Source: Roridomyces roridus (Eukaryota; Basidiomycota; Agaricomycetes; Agaricales; Mycenaceae). Taken from it: a stretch of 64,000 nucleotides of DNA. A model generated the notes under the pieces. The model was not told the DNA's origin and searched no databases. It saw only the letters and a program-made list of their open reading frames with translations. The stretch's first letter is position 1, and each line of letters begins with the position of its first letter. Positions 22,640 to 34,194 of the stretch are shown piece after piece. The stretch covers positions 1,550,001 to 1,614,000 of the forward strand of contig JARKIF010000006.1 of NCBI GenBank assembly GCA_029378245.1, read 5' to 3'. Position numbers and translations under genes: made by a program.

Positions 22640-24227
22640 CCGATTACGTTGGTATGCCGCCCGTGGCTGGCACGGCTGGGAAAAGACTGTGGAGGTGAGC
22701 GGAGATCAGTATCAGCGGGATGCGCCCACTTGCAGCGAACGCTGTTCGCACTCGACGGCGAGAAGAGCGAAACTAGCGACGCAGGGAGGTCCGTACTTGT
22801 ATTTCTCTCATCTCGGGACAGAGTGATGTCGTTGCCCTTGGCAGCCAAGTGAAGATAGAGCCGACAGAGTCTTGAGAGGGATTCGAGGGCAGGAGACGGT
22901 GTCGTTTCGCCCTTCCACGACAAGGTGACCGTTTTGAACACGCAGAAGGTATCCGCAAGCCCATATAAGTCAATTAGTAGTCTAGATAATGCACAGGAAG
23001 GGGATGGGGAAAGGGTATCAGAGATCGGAGAAATCTGCCTCTCGTCTGAGTTTTGCGGGGTAGCTGACTCGGAGTACGTCTGGAATCCTTCGGTCGTCGA
23101 CTTGAGGCAGTATGCCCTCGATTTTGAAGCTCCCTGGACACATATTACAATGAGCGCGCGGAGACGGTGTGGATGGGGCGGGAGACGCAGTACACTTATA
23201 GTGCCCCTTCGTCCGAGCGTGGTATTCGAACCAGACCCAGCCCTTTGCAATCCCAGAGCACATGGACGCTGGTTTCTCCGGAAACTACAAGTCGGCAGGG
23301 TGAGCAGGGAGTCGCAGTGGCCAATAAGGATGCAGCCCACGCACCTGGGAGTCATTGGTCACAATCTTATATGGCTCCGTCCCATAGTTCGATTCCACGG
23401 CCTTTTGCAAGAATGCCCACCCGGGGACTAGAAAACGCGGGTTAGGATGTGCTATCTTCAGTTTTGCTGGGCCCCTCACCGCTTTGGAGCTGGTCCGGAC
23501 TGAGAACGCCGCAGGAGCCGGGGGCAGAAAAGACAAAGGTAAAGCGAAGAAAGAGGAGAAGGACGCCGTACAGCGTCCAGAGCGTCGGCATTGGCATGGT
23601 CAAGGAAGAGCCTGCAAAAGCTTCCGACCATCTGATCGGAAATTTCTTCTTTTCCACGACTGTCACCATCTCCCGGCTCCGAGCTGCACATTCCTCTTCG
23701 CACTCTACTACTCTACTGCTCGTGCAAATATGGCATATGGTTGTCAAAGTGTCGTCTCGAAGTGGAGTACTGGCCCGCCGGCAGCCTGGAGACCCGGATC
23801 TACGAGTCGGAGAGATCGATTTTCAAGTGAGGCTGGGACAGCCTCTCGATGTCTTCTCCTTGTATTTCACTGGATCTTAAGTGGTATTTACCGCTTGTTC
23901 AGAATTCGATGAACTCACAGCGACGGAGGCGATCATCAGTCCGTGTAGTACTCCAAAGTTGGAACCGGTGTGTTCATCTCCTGGGATCTGTTCTAAGTAC
24001 TCCCGGCGTGGGCGGCGTCAATGCCCCCAGTTTTCTCAAGATGTCTCGCGCTGCGCAGGTCTGAAATTGCTCGCAGGCAGTGGCCGTCCTGGATCGGTAT
24101 ACCCAAGCCGGATGCAAACGAGGTGTACACGCTCTTTGGTTGTCCAGGTGATCCTGTGATGCATCTGTCGGGGTTCTGGTTCTCTTCCATCGTATCTGAC
24201 TGTTGAAGGCTGTCCCAATCTCCGCAC
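22640..24227 (-). pseudogene. Decayed minus-strand gene M (divergent partner of P copy A)
   Basis: Several stretches read like exons of one unknown protein: GSSLTMPMPTLWTLYGVLLL with a hydrophobic run (about 23620-23480), HPNPRFLVPGWAFLQKAVES up to KIVTNDSQ (about 23460-23350), a segment around 23260-23020, and a C-terminal region to about 22640. Frames change between them without usable introns (near 23490), and the first exon near 24170-24100 is scrambled compared with its second copy at 29735-29560. I therefore call it a pseudogene. Its 5' end faces the P gene at 24243 at close range, so the two probably shared a promoter. Function unknown. Confidence 0.4.
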
Positions 24228-24242
24228 ATAAAAAGTGTTTGG

Positions 24243-26205
24243 ATGCTCATCTGTCTGGGTGATATGATTTTTTCCGGCCTCCTCTTCAGCCCCACTTTGC
24301 GAGTATGGAACCTCCGCCTTCTGCTCTTGGCGACGCTGGTAGCCTTCATATGGCTGCCCCTCGCCATAAAAGAAGTCGACGTCGTGTTTTACATCTTGTC
24401 ACCAACATTCGTCCTCATTTTGGTCCACCATGTTGCCTTGTACGTGTCCTTTTAAATGACGTCCACAATTCTACCATATCCTCCCAAACAGCCTCTTTCG
24501 ATGGCCCATTCCCATCCTTGCCCTCGTTGATTGGTTATTGGCCTTCCTGGAAAGTTGTGGTGCATGTTACTCCCCCTAGTTAACCGTTTCGCTTCAATGG
24601 ATCTTGTAGGCGTTGTGGCCGGTCTCTACATCTCCGCATTGCCACGCTTGTATATCGCAACGTTCAAATTTGTTTGCATCCCCCTGGGGACTTCCATGCT
24701 CCTATCCATGATATTTCGAACGGCGACGATTCTCCAAAATCAAGAGCGATTATTTCATCAACGGTTCGCCTTCCTGGGCGGATGTCCAATCCCCAGCCGG
24801 CCGTACACTCCCCTGTCCATTCTTCCCAATCGGTCTATCAGTCGACCTCTCGTGAGGTGTGTCTCTGTTTCTCAAAAGCAATGCCTCGAGCTCAACCACT
24901 TTCAGAGGCGAATCAACCATCGTTATCCTCGTCAGAGCGGTCGTCCTGAGCCGCATTACTATAGGACTTCCTATATTTGCTGTTTATTTTGTCTTGGTCT
25001 CTGGCAAGTAATTTACCTTGCGACCAAGAAGAGGACGCTCACGAGCTCATCGCAACTCGTCTCTTTTGCACCGTTGGCGAGCGCTCGTATTCAATTCAAG
25101 GAAATTTCCGTGGGAGGGTACACGGGCCTCTCCCGAAATTGCTCAGTCGCTGGGCTCTATTCTCTGCACTTGCCCGACTATCTTGGTAACGGGTTCGACG
25201 AGGTTCGCATCGTCGAATCTGCGTCTGGAGAGCCTCTATATCGGGTCTTTCTTTTAATCCCTTTTCTCTGAATGGCCAGGTCCATCCTACCAGTGGACGT
25301 CCGTGCAGATTGTTTCAATCTCCATCGACATCCCACGTGGAGCTTTTGTTGATGTCACACCGTTCAACGGGCTTCCAGACATATTAACAAATCCAAACAC
25401 ACCACGGATAAATCTCAAACCAGTGAGCCTCGTCTCTGGTAGCCATCTTTTCGGGAAGATCCTTTGGACACAACGGCACACGTTCTCGCGGGTCTTCGCT
25501 GGGGTGCGCACCGTAAGTTTGTTTCCCTCGATCCCATGTAGTTGAACGGTTCTCCCAGGGTCTCTTGCCGTTGTACATCGCTGAGATGGTGGGTTTGCAA
25601 ACTTACCCGGCCGCTGCAGCCAACGCGACTAGCAACAGTGACACGGCAACCCTGTTCTTATCCCTTATCCCAGCCCTCCGCAGGGATGAAGCTGTAACAG
25701 GACACCACAGACGCCACGCCCCTCTCAGGGCTTGCCACCTTCGGTGGTTTTTGGACATTTGTCAACGGAACATTCGCACTGTTCTTCGGCGCCAACATTG
25801 TGTACTTCGTGCTAGGTGGGTCTTGAGTCATATAGCTCCGCACTTATTTTCTCACTCCGCCCTGCCTCCATCTCTAGGACGGAGACCACTTTCGTCGCTC
25901 GGCCTAATTCACGTCTTTCAGCGAACGAGGCTGGAGAAACAATGGCATGCAGATTTTCCCGCGTTGCATACCGAGGGTGGTTTACCTGGCTGCGAATCCG
26001 CAGTATTCCTCCTGATGGCGACCCGCCAAAGAGCGCGGTGGATGACCTCGAAAGCCTTCAATCTACGCCGGAATCTCGCGGAACTTCCATAGCGGAGTTG
26101 GGAGCCAGTCTGAACGAGCATCACGAGTCGAAGGTCGAAGGGATTCCGTTGGTGGACCAGAATTTGGCCTGGCGCATGTATGATGCGCGCACCGAAATGG
26201 TTTGA
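24243..26205 (+). pseudogene. Membrane-protein family P, copy A (decayed)
   Basis: Same exon order as intact copy B: first exon from ATG 24243 (LLFSPTLRVWNLRLLLLATL), exon with VDWLLAFLESCGA, exon MDLVGVVAGLYIS to GGCPIPSRPYTP, then RAVVLSRITIGLPIFAVYF, SHLFGKILWTQRHTFSR, LATFGGFWTFVNG and tail GRRPLSALGLIHVFQR. Lesions: about 100 bp are missing after AVYF (about 24990; the block encoding TPMHSQVYTRDIALS is absent), and near 25670-25700 the frame is lost against copies B and C, with a TAA in the aligned register before QDTTDATPLSGLAT. The C-terminal exon still ends at the usual place (26205). The family is an uncharacterised Agaricomycete multi-pass protein with a large middle domain. Confidence 0.65.
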
Positions 26206-26828
26206 ATTTCTGTAGTGACGGTTATCAGGCAGATATTTATTGTGGGCCGCCTTGCAATTCGGACTCGCGGAAGGTTGCCTTATGGAGTTATCATATCGGA
26301 TACGTACCATTAGTCATCCTTACTTACTCTTGACCACAACATGCACGACGCCGCCGACGCCGCTTTTCTAACGCTCCTAAGTATCCTCCGACGTTTGTTC
26401 AACGCCTCCTTGACAGCTTCTGCATGGTGTCCACCTCCCGCGGCATGGCGACAACGGGAATATCGTCGAAAAAATCTTTTCGACCCTATATCCGAAATTC
26501 CGATCCCGATGCCCCCTTGGGACCGGGTCTCTCCAGCGGCTCTTCTCTGACATTCGAGCCAGCCTTTTTTTTTGGCTGTGCCAATGATGTAACCCAAACG
26601 AGTAACATTTTCAGATTCATAAATGCTATCCGTCCCTCATGGCGCCACTGATCGACAGGTTCCCGAATCCCCAGTCTACCTCAGGTAGTTACTCAGCGGC
26701 GTCTCAGCCTGAGGCTGGTGTTGTCTTGCCACCCTTTTCTCACACATTCAAAAATTTTCTCTGTTGATCGTCTCCTGCCACTCCCTCCCACATAAAAGCC
26801 TACGCTGACAGATTCTCATCCCTGTAAT
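26206..26828. other. Spacer between P copies A and B
   Basis: No supported gene. A 95-codon minus frame (26597-26310) has no family signal. The last 100 nt before 26829 are the likely promoter of copy B. Confidence 0.4.
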
Positions 26829-28971
26829 ATGTCCATCCCCGACCTTCTCTTCAGCCCCACTGCACGGGTATGGAACCTGCGCCTGCTACTTCTCGAGACG
26901 ATAGCCTCGTGGATCTACTTTGGATTGGCGCTAGGAGGGGACCTCACCGTGTATATCCTGTTTCCGACTTTCGGCCTCATGATATTCCATCACATTGGTT
27001 CGTGAGTGTGAACACTCGACTGCAGCAGGCATACACTGATGACGGTTCACTTTGCACAGTCCATTCAAAAACTGGACAGTCCCCGGGCTCGCGATTGTTG
27101 ATTGGATAATGCTTCTTGTCGAGGCAGGTGGTCAGTGTTCCGTACTCCCAGCTGCACTGAGCTAAAATCAATCACAAAAGGAATTGCAGCGGGTTTCTTC
27201 CAACATTTCTTGTGGTTAAAGCACTCGCCTTTTGCTGCGGACGTTCCGTTTCCTCAATTCCGATTTGCATGCATACCCATTGGGATGTCGCTGCTTTTTG
27301 CGATAGCATCTCGAACCGCCACAATCATCAGGTCCAAGGGCCCATTCTGGCGCCAAAGATTCGTGTTCTTGGGCGGATGTCCTCCTCTCAGGATCCCGTA
27401 CACTCCCATGAGTATTCTTCTAAATCGTTCAATTGCACGCCCACTTGTCAGGTGAGTAGGCATCCTCTATCTATTGACTGAGTGACCAACGAATTGTAGG
27501 GGTGAATCCATGGTTATTATCTTTGTCCGAGCATTGGTTCTCAGTTGCATGGTGCTGGGAATCCCCGTGTTTGCATTATACATTGTCTTGATCAACCCAA
27601 TTCATTCGCAAGTTTACACAAAAGACATAGTGTCTTCCCCAAACGAAAGTCTGGGCACACCACCCGGACCGGCAACATTTGTTATCGTCTGTGCATTATT
27701 TGACTTGTCTGGGGAGACAGATTGAATTCTTTTTGAACAGGAGGCTTTTGGAATTAGGGTTCTATCCACCATTCAAGATGTTGTCACTCAGTACCGTGTG
27801 AACGAGTTCACACTCCATACGACCAATGACACTGGCTCTACAGTACAAGACAGTTGCGCACAACCAGCAGGATTACAACCTGACCCCGACGGTTTAGATG
27901 TAGGATCTGCCGTGCAAATTTACGAATGTGTGTTATGATTCTGCTCTACCCTGGTTCAAACTGAAGATTGTCAGGCCCCTACGCGTGGCCCGATATTGGG
28001 AGTGTTTCAATTTCAATAAATGTTACCCCAGGCAGTGCCATTGGAGTCCAACCGATACAAGCAGTGGCTCCAGGCCAATCCATAGACTTTGCTCAAATGA
28101 GAAGCAACGCCATTACCCTGATCGCAGGCAGTCATTTGTTTGGGCGAATCGTCTGGACACAACGAGAAACGCTTTCTAGAACAAAATGGAGAGTTCGCAC
28201 CGTGAGTTGATTTTTCCCCCGACAAATGCCCGCCAATAGGCTGAATTTCGTGTCGTGATAGGTTCAAACATACATCGCAGAAGTTACAGCTCTGCAGCCA
28301 TATCCGCTAGCTGCGGATGCTGCTAATGATACAGCAACATTGCTGCTGTACCAACCCTACCCTCAGGCGATAAAGTTACAGCAAGATACCGCAGATTCAA
28401 CTCTACTTTCCGGCCTTGCCACCTTTGGTGGTTTTTGGACCTTTGTCAACGGCGCGTTTGCACTACTCTTTGGTGCCAACCTCGTGTACTTTGCATTCGG
28501 TGCGCATTGAGTTGCATACCTCTTCCGATGCCTTTTTCATTCCCCTCCGTTGTAGGCCGGCGACCACTGTCCGCGCTTGGGTTGATCCACATCTGTCAGA
28601 GAGCGACGCTGGTGAGACGGTGGCACGCAGACTTTCCTGCGTTACATACCGAGGGTGGTCTTCCGGGCTCCGAATCCGCTGGGGTCGTCGCCTTTATCAG
28701 GCAGCGGCTGATCGACGTTGGGGATATTCCTCCGGATGACAATCTGCCAAAGAACATGGTAGACGATCCCGAGAGCCTTCGATCTCAACCGGAATCCAGA
28801 GAAAGTTCAATTGAATTGGGAGACGATCTTGCCAGCCTTCAATCTGGAAGAAGTTCAATCGAGTCGGGAATCAGTCTCAAGCAGGAGAGCGAGTCGAAGC
28901 AGGAAGGGATTCCATTGATCGAGGAGAATTTGGCCTGGCGCATGCATGATGCGCATGCCGATATGGTCTGA
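26829..28971 (+). CDS. Membrane-protein family P, copy B (intact)
   Basis: ATG at 26829, stop at 28969-28971; about nine exons join in frame. The N-terminal part has several membrane segments (LRLLLLETIASWIYFGLAL, VYILFPTFGLMIFHHIG, VPGLAIVDWIMLLVEAGG and others up to GIPVFALYIVLI). Then comes a large soluble domain (EAFGIRVLSTIQDVVTQYRV onward to FGRIVWTQRETLSR), a last membrane segment (LATFGGFWTFVNGAFALLFG) and a cytosolic tail (GRRPLSALGLIHICQR, HADFPALHTEGGLPGSES, ending NLAWRMHDAHADMV). The GRRPLSALG and FPALHTEGG motifs mark a family widespread in mushrooms with no known function; the topology suggests a cell-surface or endomembrane protein. It is the only one of the four local copies with an undamaged reading frame, so probably the functional one. 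Confidence 0.7.
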
Positions 28972-29149
28972 ATTTTGTGCATTTGGGCGGATAGTACTGG
29001 GGTATTAAAAATGTAATACGCGCAGCGAAGAATCGGACAACGAATTGGTTGGCATCGAGGGATCAGCATCGCGGAAATTGTCCGTGGCCAAGCGGGTGTG
29101 CCGAAATCTGAGCAGAAATTGAGTAAGTACTTAGAAGTACTTACTGAGA

Positions 29150-29735
29150 ATGCCGCAGGGCCAAGACAAAGGTAAAGCGGAGGAAGAGGAGCAGGAAGCC
29201 GTACAGCGTCCAGAGCGGCGGCAATGGCATGGTCGAGGAAGAGGCTTGCAAAAGCTCCAGTTGCGCTGACCGAGTTTGGGATTAATTAACGCTCGCCGTT
29301 GTAGGTGACGCGGCGTCCGGGATATGGACTTACGGCCTCCGACTGAGGTGGAATTTATTTTATCTTTGGTTCATCATCTATCGGCACTTATATATGATGC
29401 ATCTGTCAGAGTCCCGTTTTCGGGATCCCCAAACTGCGGGCAGAAAAAAAGCCCGACTGTGCCACGTTGTACCCTGGTCTTCCGCTGCATGCAATACGAG
29501 TACGAAATCCCGCAAAGAAGCCGTAAATAGTACTTACTTGTACTTACACAGGGACTCGTCGCCCCGCCGCCTCTTCTCATCGCTCGACTCAGATTCACGT
29601 TTGCTAATCTTGCAGAAAATCGCCTCCTTAATCGGTATATACAAGTACCGGATGCGAACGGGGTTGAAACGCTCTTTGTCCAGGTAGTCCTGTGATGCAT
29701 CTGTCAGATTCTGGCATCTGACTTGGAAGCTGCCT
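29150..29735 (-). pseudogene. Remnant of gene M next to P copy C
   Basis: Two pieces of the M gene remain. At about 29735-29565 an exon reads QDYLDKERFNPVRIRYLYIP and continues to RRRGDESL before a GTAAGT splice site. At about 29260-29155 MPLPPLWTLYGFLLLFLRFT matches MPMPTLWTLYGVLLLFLRFT of the M gene at 23580. The exons in between and beyond are gone, so this is a truncated duplicate. Confidence 0.5.
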
Positions 29736-29999
29736 CAATCTCCGCCCATAAAAGCGTTGAATGGGTGCTCATCTGTACGCCATGATTCTTTGCGACCTTC
29801 TCTTTAGCCCCACTTTGCGAGTATGGAGTCTCCGCCTTCTGCTCTTGGTGACGCTGGCAGCCTTGATATGCGTGCCCCTCGCTGTACAAGTCGCGAAGTG
29901 GGTTTTGTACATCTTGTTACCAACATTCGTCCTCATTTTGGTCCATCATGTTGCCTCGTACGTGTGCTTTTCAATGTTGTCTACAATCCGACCCACATA

Positions 30000-31189
30000 C
30001 TGTACTATTTCGACCAATCCTTCACTGGGTGTCACGCGTCACCGCCAAAGTTCACCAGGTAAGGTAGCCGACATGCACGCACGGTAAACCTGTCAAGTGG
30101 CTGTGAGAGTAGTTCTAAATAAGGAAGGTTTCGATTTCCTCTCGACTTTTGGGCGAGTTCAGGTGTAGAATACTTGTATTTGCTACTTGGCTCACTAAGA
30201 AAGCTTAGAACTACATCCAGGAACATTGTCGTGTGCCAGACGAACGGGAATAAGCACATCGGAGAACTTTCCCGTGTCACGTGTGTCAAACGTGGGGCAT
30301 CATGTGCCCGAAGATCAGCAGGCATGAGGCCCAAATGCGGGGACATGGTGGGATCTGTTGGGTACAAAAGTAGTTTACAACTCATAATGCATTCAAAACA
30401 TTCATTCCTGGCCCAAGGGGGTACCATGATAAGCGAGCCGTACTACACCCCGAATTTTTTTTCTCGAGCAGATTGGCCTACCCTCCCCCCCTCCCAAAGA
30501 GGAAATTTCCTTTTTGGGAAGCCCCTATGGTGGTGATTTTAGTGATTTTTGCCCGCCGTTGGCTGGTGTAGGGTGTATAACTATTCCTGTGTCCTCCGAT
30601 TGACTTCAGAAGCAAGAAACAACCATTATCGAGCAACATATATCCGAGGATGTCCCACCACATCATGTCAGCACGTGATCATATAATCACGTGACTTTTC
30701 TGGCTGGTGCAACAGAAAATTGCCTGAAATTGTGTTTCTGCACCAGCTCTTGCCAGGAGAGCCATTCTACCGCTCTGCCGAAAGTTGGTACAAAACTTTT
30801 TTTTCAGCCATCCAAGGGACCCCCCCCTCCCCCCCTTTAATAGGAAATTTCTTATCATGGTACCCCCTTGTCCTGGCCCCAGAACAGTGCAGAAACACTG
30901 CAGAGACAAGGCAAAATCGAAACCTTCCTTATTTAGAACTACTCTCACAGCCACTTGACAGGTTTACCGTGCGTGCATGTCGGCTACCTTAAGAGATTCA
31001 CCGAGTGGCCATCACATCAAATTTCCTTATCTGGACTGATGGCATCACCTGGATCAGAGATATCGTCCAACTTTGATGTGAAATCACTGTTTTCCGAGTT
31101 GCCGGAGCGAAAATTTTCACCGGGTCCAAAATCCTTCATTTCACAAGGCCCTGTCACGCGTCACTGAATCTTTGGTCGAAATAGTACAG
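30000..31189. mobile_element. TA-flanked element with terminal inverted repeats (Tc1/mariner-like, non-autonomous)
   Basis: CTGTACTATTTCGACCAA at 30000 is matched by its inverse at the right end (31189), and both ends are flanked by TA (29998-29999, 31190-31191), the target duplication of Tc1/mariner elements. The inverted match continues more weakly with ACGCGT and TTCASTG words. There is no transposase; the inside holds a second inverted-repeat element. It sits in the first intron of P copy C, where copy A has only an ordinary short intron. Confidence 0.6.
30060..30991. repeat. Foldback element with perfect 78-bp inverted arms
   Basis: Bases 30060-30137 and 30914-30991 are perfect inverse copies over 78 bp by eye. 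Further in, a 20-bp inverted pair (30414-30433 and 30851-30870, CAAGGGGGTACCATGATAAG) and a short palindrome near 30672-30693 (CACGTGAT, 6-nt loop, ATCACGTG) add more stem structure. No coding capacity. No clear target duplication at the 78-bp arm ends. Confidence 0.75.
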
Positions 31190-32860
31190 TAGTTTGCACA
31201 CAGTCTCTTTCGCTGGCCCATTCCCATCCTTGCCGTCGTTGATTTGATATTGGTCTTCCTGGAAAGCTGTGGTGCGTGATACTCCTCCCTGGTTGACCGT
31301 TTCGCTTCAATGGATCTTGTAGGCGTTGCGGCCGGGTTCTACTTCTCAGCATTGCTACATAGGAATATCTCAGTGTTCATATTTATTTGGATCCCCCTGG
31401 GGACTTCCGTGCTTCTAACCATGGTATTCCGAACGGCGACAATTCTCCGAGCTCAAGAGCGATTATTTCATCAACGGTTCGCCTTCCTGGGCGGATGTCC
31501 GATCCCCAACCGGCCGTACACTCCCCTGTCCGTTCTTCTCGGTCGATCTGTTAGCCGACCTCTCGTCAGGTGTGTCTCTGCTTCTCAAAAGTAATGCCTC
31601 GGGCTTGACCACTTTCAGAGGCAAATCTTCCATCATCATTACACTCAGAGCAGTTATCCTGAGTTGCCTTGCTCTGGGACTTCCCATGGTTGCCGTGTAC
31701 TTCATTTTCCTCACCCCCATGCACTCGCAAGTGTATACCCGAGATATAGCACTGTCGCGATCGGCTGATTTGGGCGCGCCTGGTGGCACTGTTGTGTTTG
31801 TCCTGGCAAGTAATTTACCTTGGCAACCAAGGAGAGGACACTTACGAGCTCATAGCAATTATTTAACTTTGCAACGTTGGCGCGCCCTTGGGATCATATT
31901 CACGTCAACGAATTTTCTGTTACAGGGGACCCGACCCCCTCCCAGAATTGCTCAGTCGCTGAGCTCGATTCACTGGACTATCCCGATTACAATAGCTATT
32001 TTGACGCCGAGGTTCGCCTCGTCGAATGCGCGTCTGGAGAGCTATTTCGGGGTCTTTCTTTTAATCCCTTTTCTCTGAATGGCCAGGTCCATCCTACCAG
32101 TGGACGTCCGTGCTCAGTGTTTCAATGTCTATCGACATCCCGCCTGGAGTTTTTATTGATGTCACACCGCTTAACGGGCTCCCAGACGTATCAGACGCAG
32201 GAAACCCAAACGCACCGCAGATAAACCTGAAACCAGTGAGCCTCGCCTCGGGCAGCCATCTTTTCGGGAAGATCCTTTGGACGCAACGGGAGACGTTCTC
32301 GCGGGTCTTCGCTGGGTTGCGCACCATAAGTTTGCCCCCTTCACACCCCATGTAGTTGAACGGTTCTCTCCAGGGTCTCTTGCCATTGTACACCGCTGAG
32401 ATGGTGGGTTTGGGGACTTATCCGTCCGCTGCAGCCAATGCGACTAGCAACAGTGACACTGCAACCACTGTGAAAAACGGAACACGCGAATTTCACACTG
32501 ACCCACAGTGAACTTCACATTTCACTGAATTTTTGGGTGAACCAAAAATTTCACGGCAAGGGGTGAAATTTTGTGTTCACCCCATTATCAGGTGAAATCT
32601 CGATTCACTATACCTTTCTAGTGAATTTCACCGAAGATCATTTAATGTTGGCAGTACTTATGTCTATAGTAATTGAATCTGCTACTAGAGATTGTCGGAG
32701 TCGCCACCAACAATTGGGGAGCAGTCCTCGTCGCCAGGCGAGCAAGTTGGCGAGGACGGCCACCGGCAAGTGGTGTGTGGAGTAGAATGAAGTCATTTGA
32801 TCAGATGTCACATGTGACAGACTACTCCACTCTTTGCCTTTAACACTCATCTCCGCGACG

Positions 32861-33663
32861 ATGCCCGTCTCCACTCTCACCCCCACATCCCCCGTCTCAA
32901 CAAGGAAAACATACACCCACCTCGCCCTTCCACCAGTAGGCGCCGCAAAGTGTCTGCTCGTGCTCAACACACTCTCGATGACAAGCGGCCGCAGCGCAAG
33001 CACTCCTCAAGCCAAGCTTAAGAAGGCCCTCAAACAACGCCACAATGAAGACGCCCTCACCGTTGAGCTTCAGGGGTACATGAATCAAGGAACGGAACTC
33101 CGTGGTGCGTGGTTCTTTCGCTCTCCTCTGTTGCATCTGAGCATCTCTGACTCAAGTTATCCACAGCTGCCCTCGCCCGCACTCGGGGCGAACACAACGA
33201 CGTAGAGGCTCCCACCTCTTGACCAGCTCGGCCCAAAGGCCCCGCTGTCGGCTCCATTCCCAAACCCAGCAATACGTCACCGTATCCGCTGCAAACTCAA
33301 TCTTTCAAATTCCAGCGACGAGAATGACGAGAAACGGAATGACTTCCTCGTGCGTGTCCACCCGCTTACTATTTCTGTATCTCACCGCTCGATCCAAGGC
33401 CGAGGAACCCTGCCGACGACGAGGAGGCTCCGAGGGTGAGGGCCTCTGACTCCCGTATGTCTCCTCATTCCTCCCTCGCACGACTCTGACCATAAGTCGG
33501 TGCATCCCCAATTCGTCGCCCACAACCCCGCACGCCCTGCCAGTCTTCTTCACGTGCGTACCTTCGATGTATCAAATATCTCCTTGATTGACCGTACCTA
33601 GCCCGTGAACAGTCATTGCCTGAATTAAGGCCGGATCCCGACTCTGAGGAGGAGGATGCTTGA
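32861..33663 (+). pseudogene. Decayed coding fragment inside the CACTA-like element
   Basis: An ATG at 32861 opens MPVSTLTPTSPVSTRKTYTH and runs to QGYMNQGTELR, followed by a plausible 65-nt intron and AALARTRGEHNDVEA before a stop. Beyond it, scattered protein-like pieces end in LPELRPDPDSEEEDA (to about 33663), with stops between. It has the look of a small basic/acidic protein with decayed 3' exons. It could be a captured host gene fragment or a gene of the element; not recognised. Confidence 0.4.
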
Positions 33664-33927
33664 GTTAAGGATGACCAGCCCATGTTGTAGACAATCTTTG
33701 TATCATTTCACCCTAATTACAAGTAACATTCACCACATTCCTTGAGTGAAATCGAAGCCTTTTCTAAGTGATCTTCCCCTGAATCCCGAGTGTTAATCCA
33801 GTTGAAATCGAGCGAAATTCACCGAGAGTTGGGGTGAACAGGTATAGTGAAAAACTCAGTTTTGTACGTGAACATTTGCAACCGATTTCCCCCGTGAAAT
33901 TCACCTTTTTTTCGCGAATTTCACTGC

Positions 33928-34187
33928 TGTAGAAAGTTGGGGGATGTAATTCTATATTCAAGCTAACTACGTCAAGGCTTTTATACCTTTACAGAGAACA
34001 ATAGAACAAATAATCTACAAAGTAGGAGTCATATAGAAAGTAGTAGAACAATAGAGAATAGCAACAAGTGGAGCGACGAAGTGGAGTGTTGCCATAGTTC
34101 AGCTATGGCTATGTTCGGGCATGCCTCGGGCATGTTCGACAACGGGCTGTGCGCAGCCTCGTGCTCGGTTTGCTCCAACTTCCAACA
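33928..34187 (-). repeat. 3' LTR of the copia element
   Basis: 260 bp, same sequence as 38777-39036. It lies next to the polypurine tract, so it is the 3' LTR of the minus-strand element. Confidence 0.95.
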
Positions 34188-34194
34188 CTCCCCC

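Noticed and set aside
22324..23355. 343-codon minus-strand open frame
   Set aside because: It runs against the end of the 7TM gene and mixes several frames of the M remnant; no continuous protein family signal.
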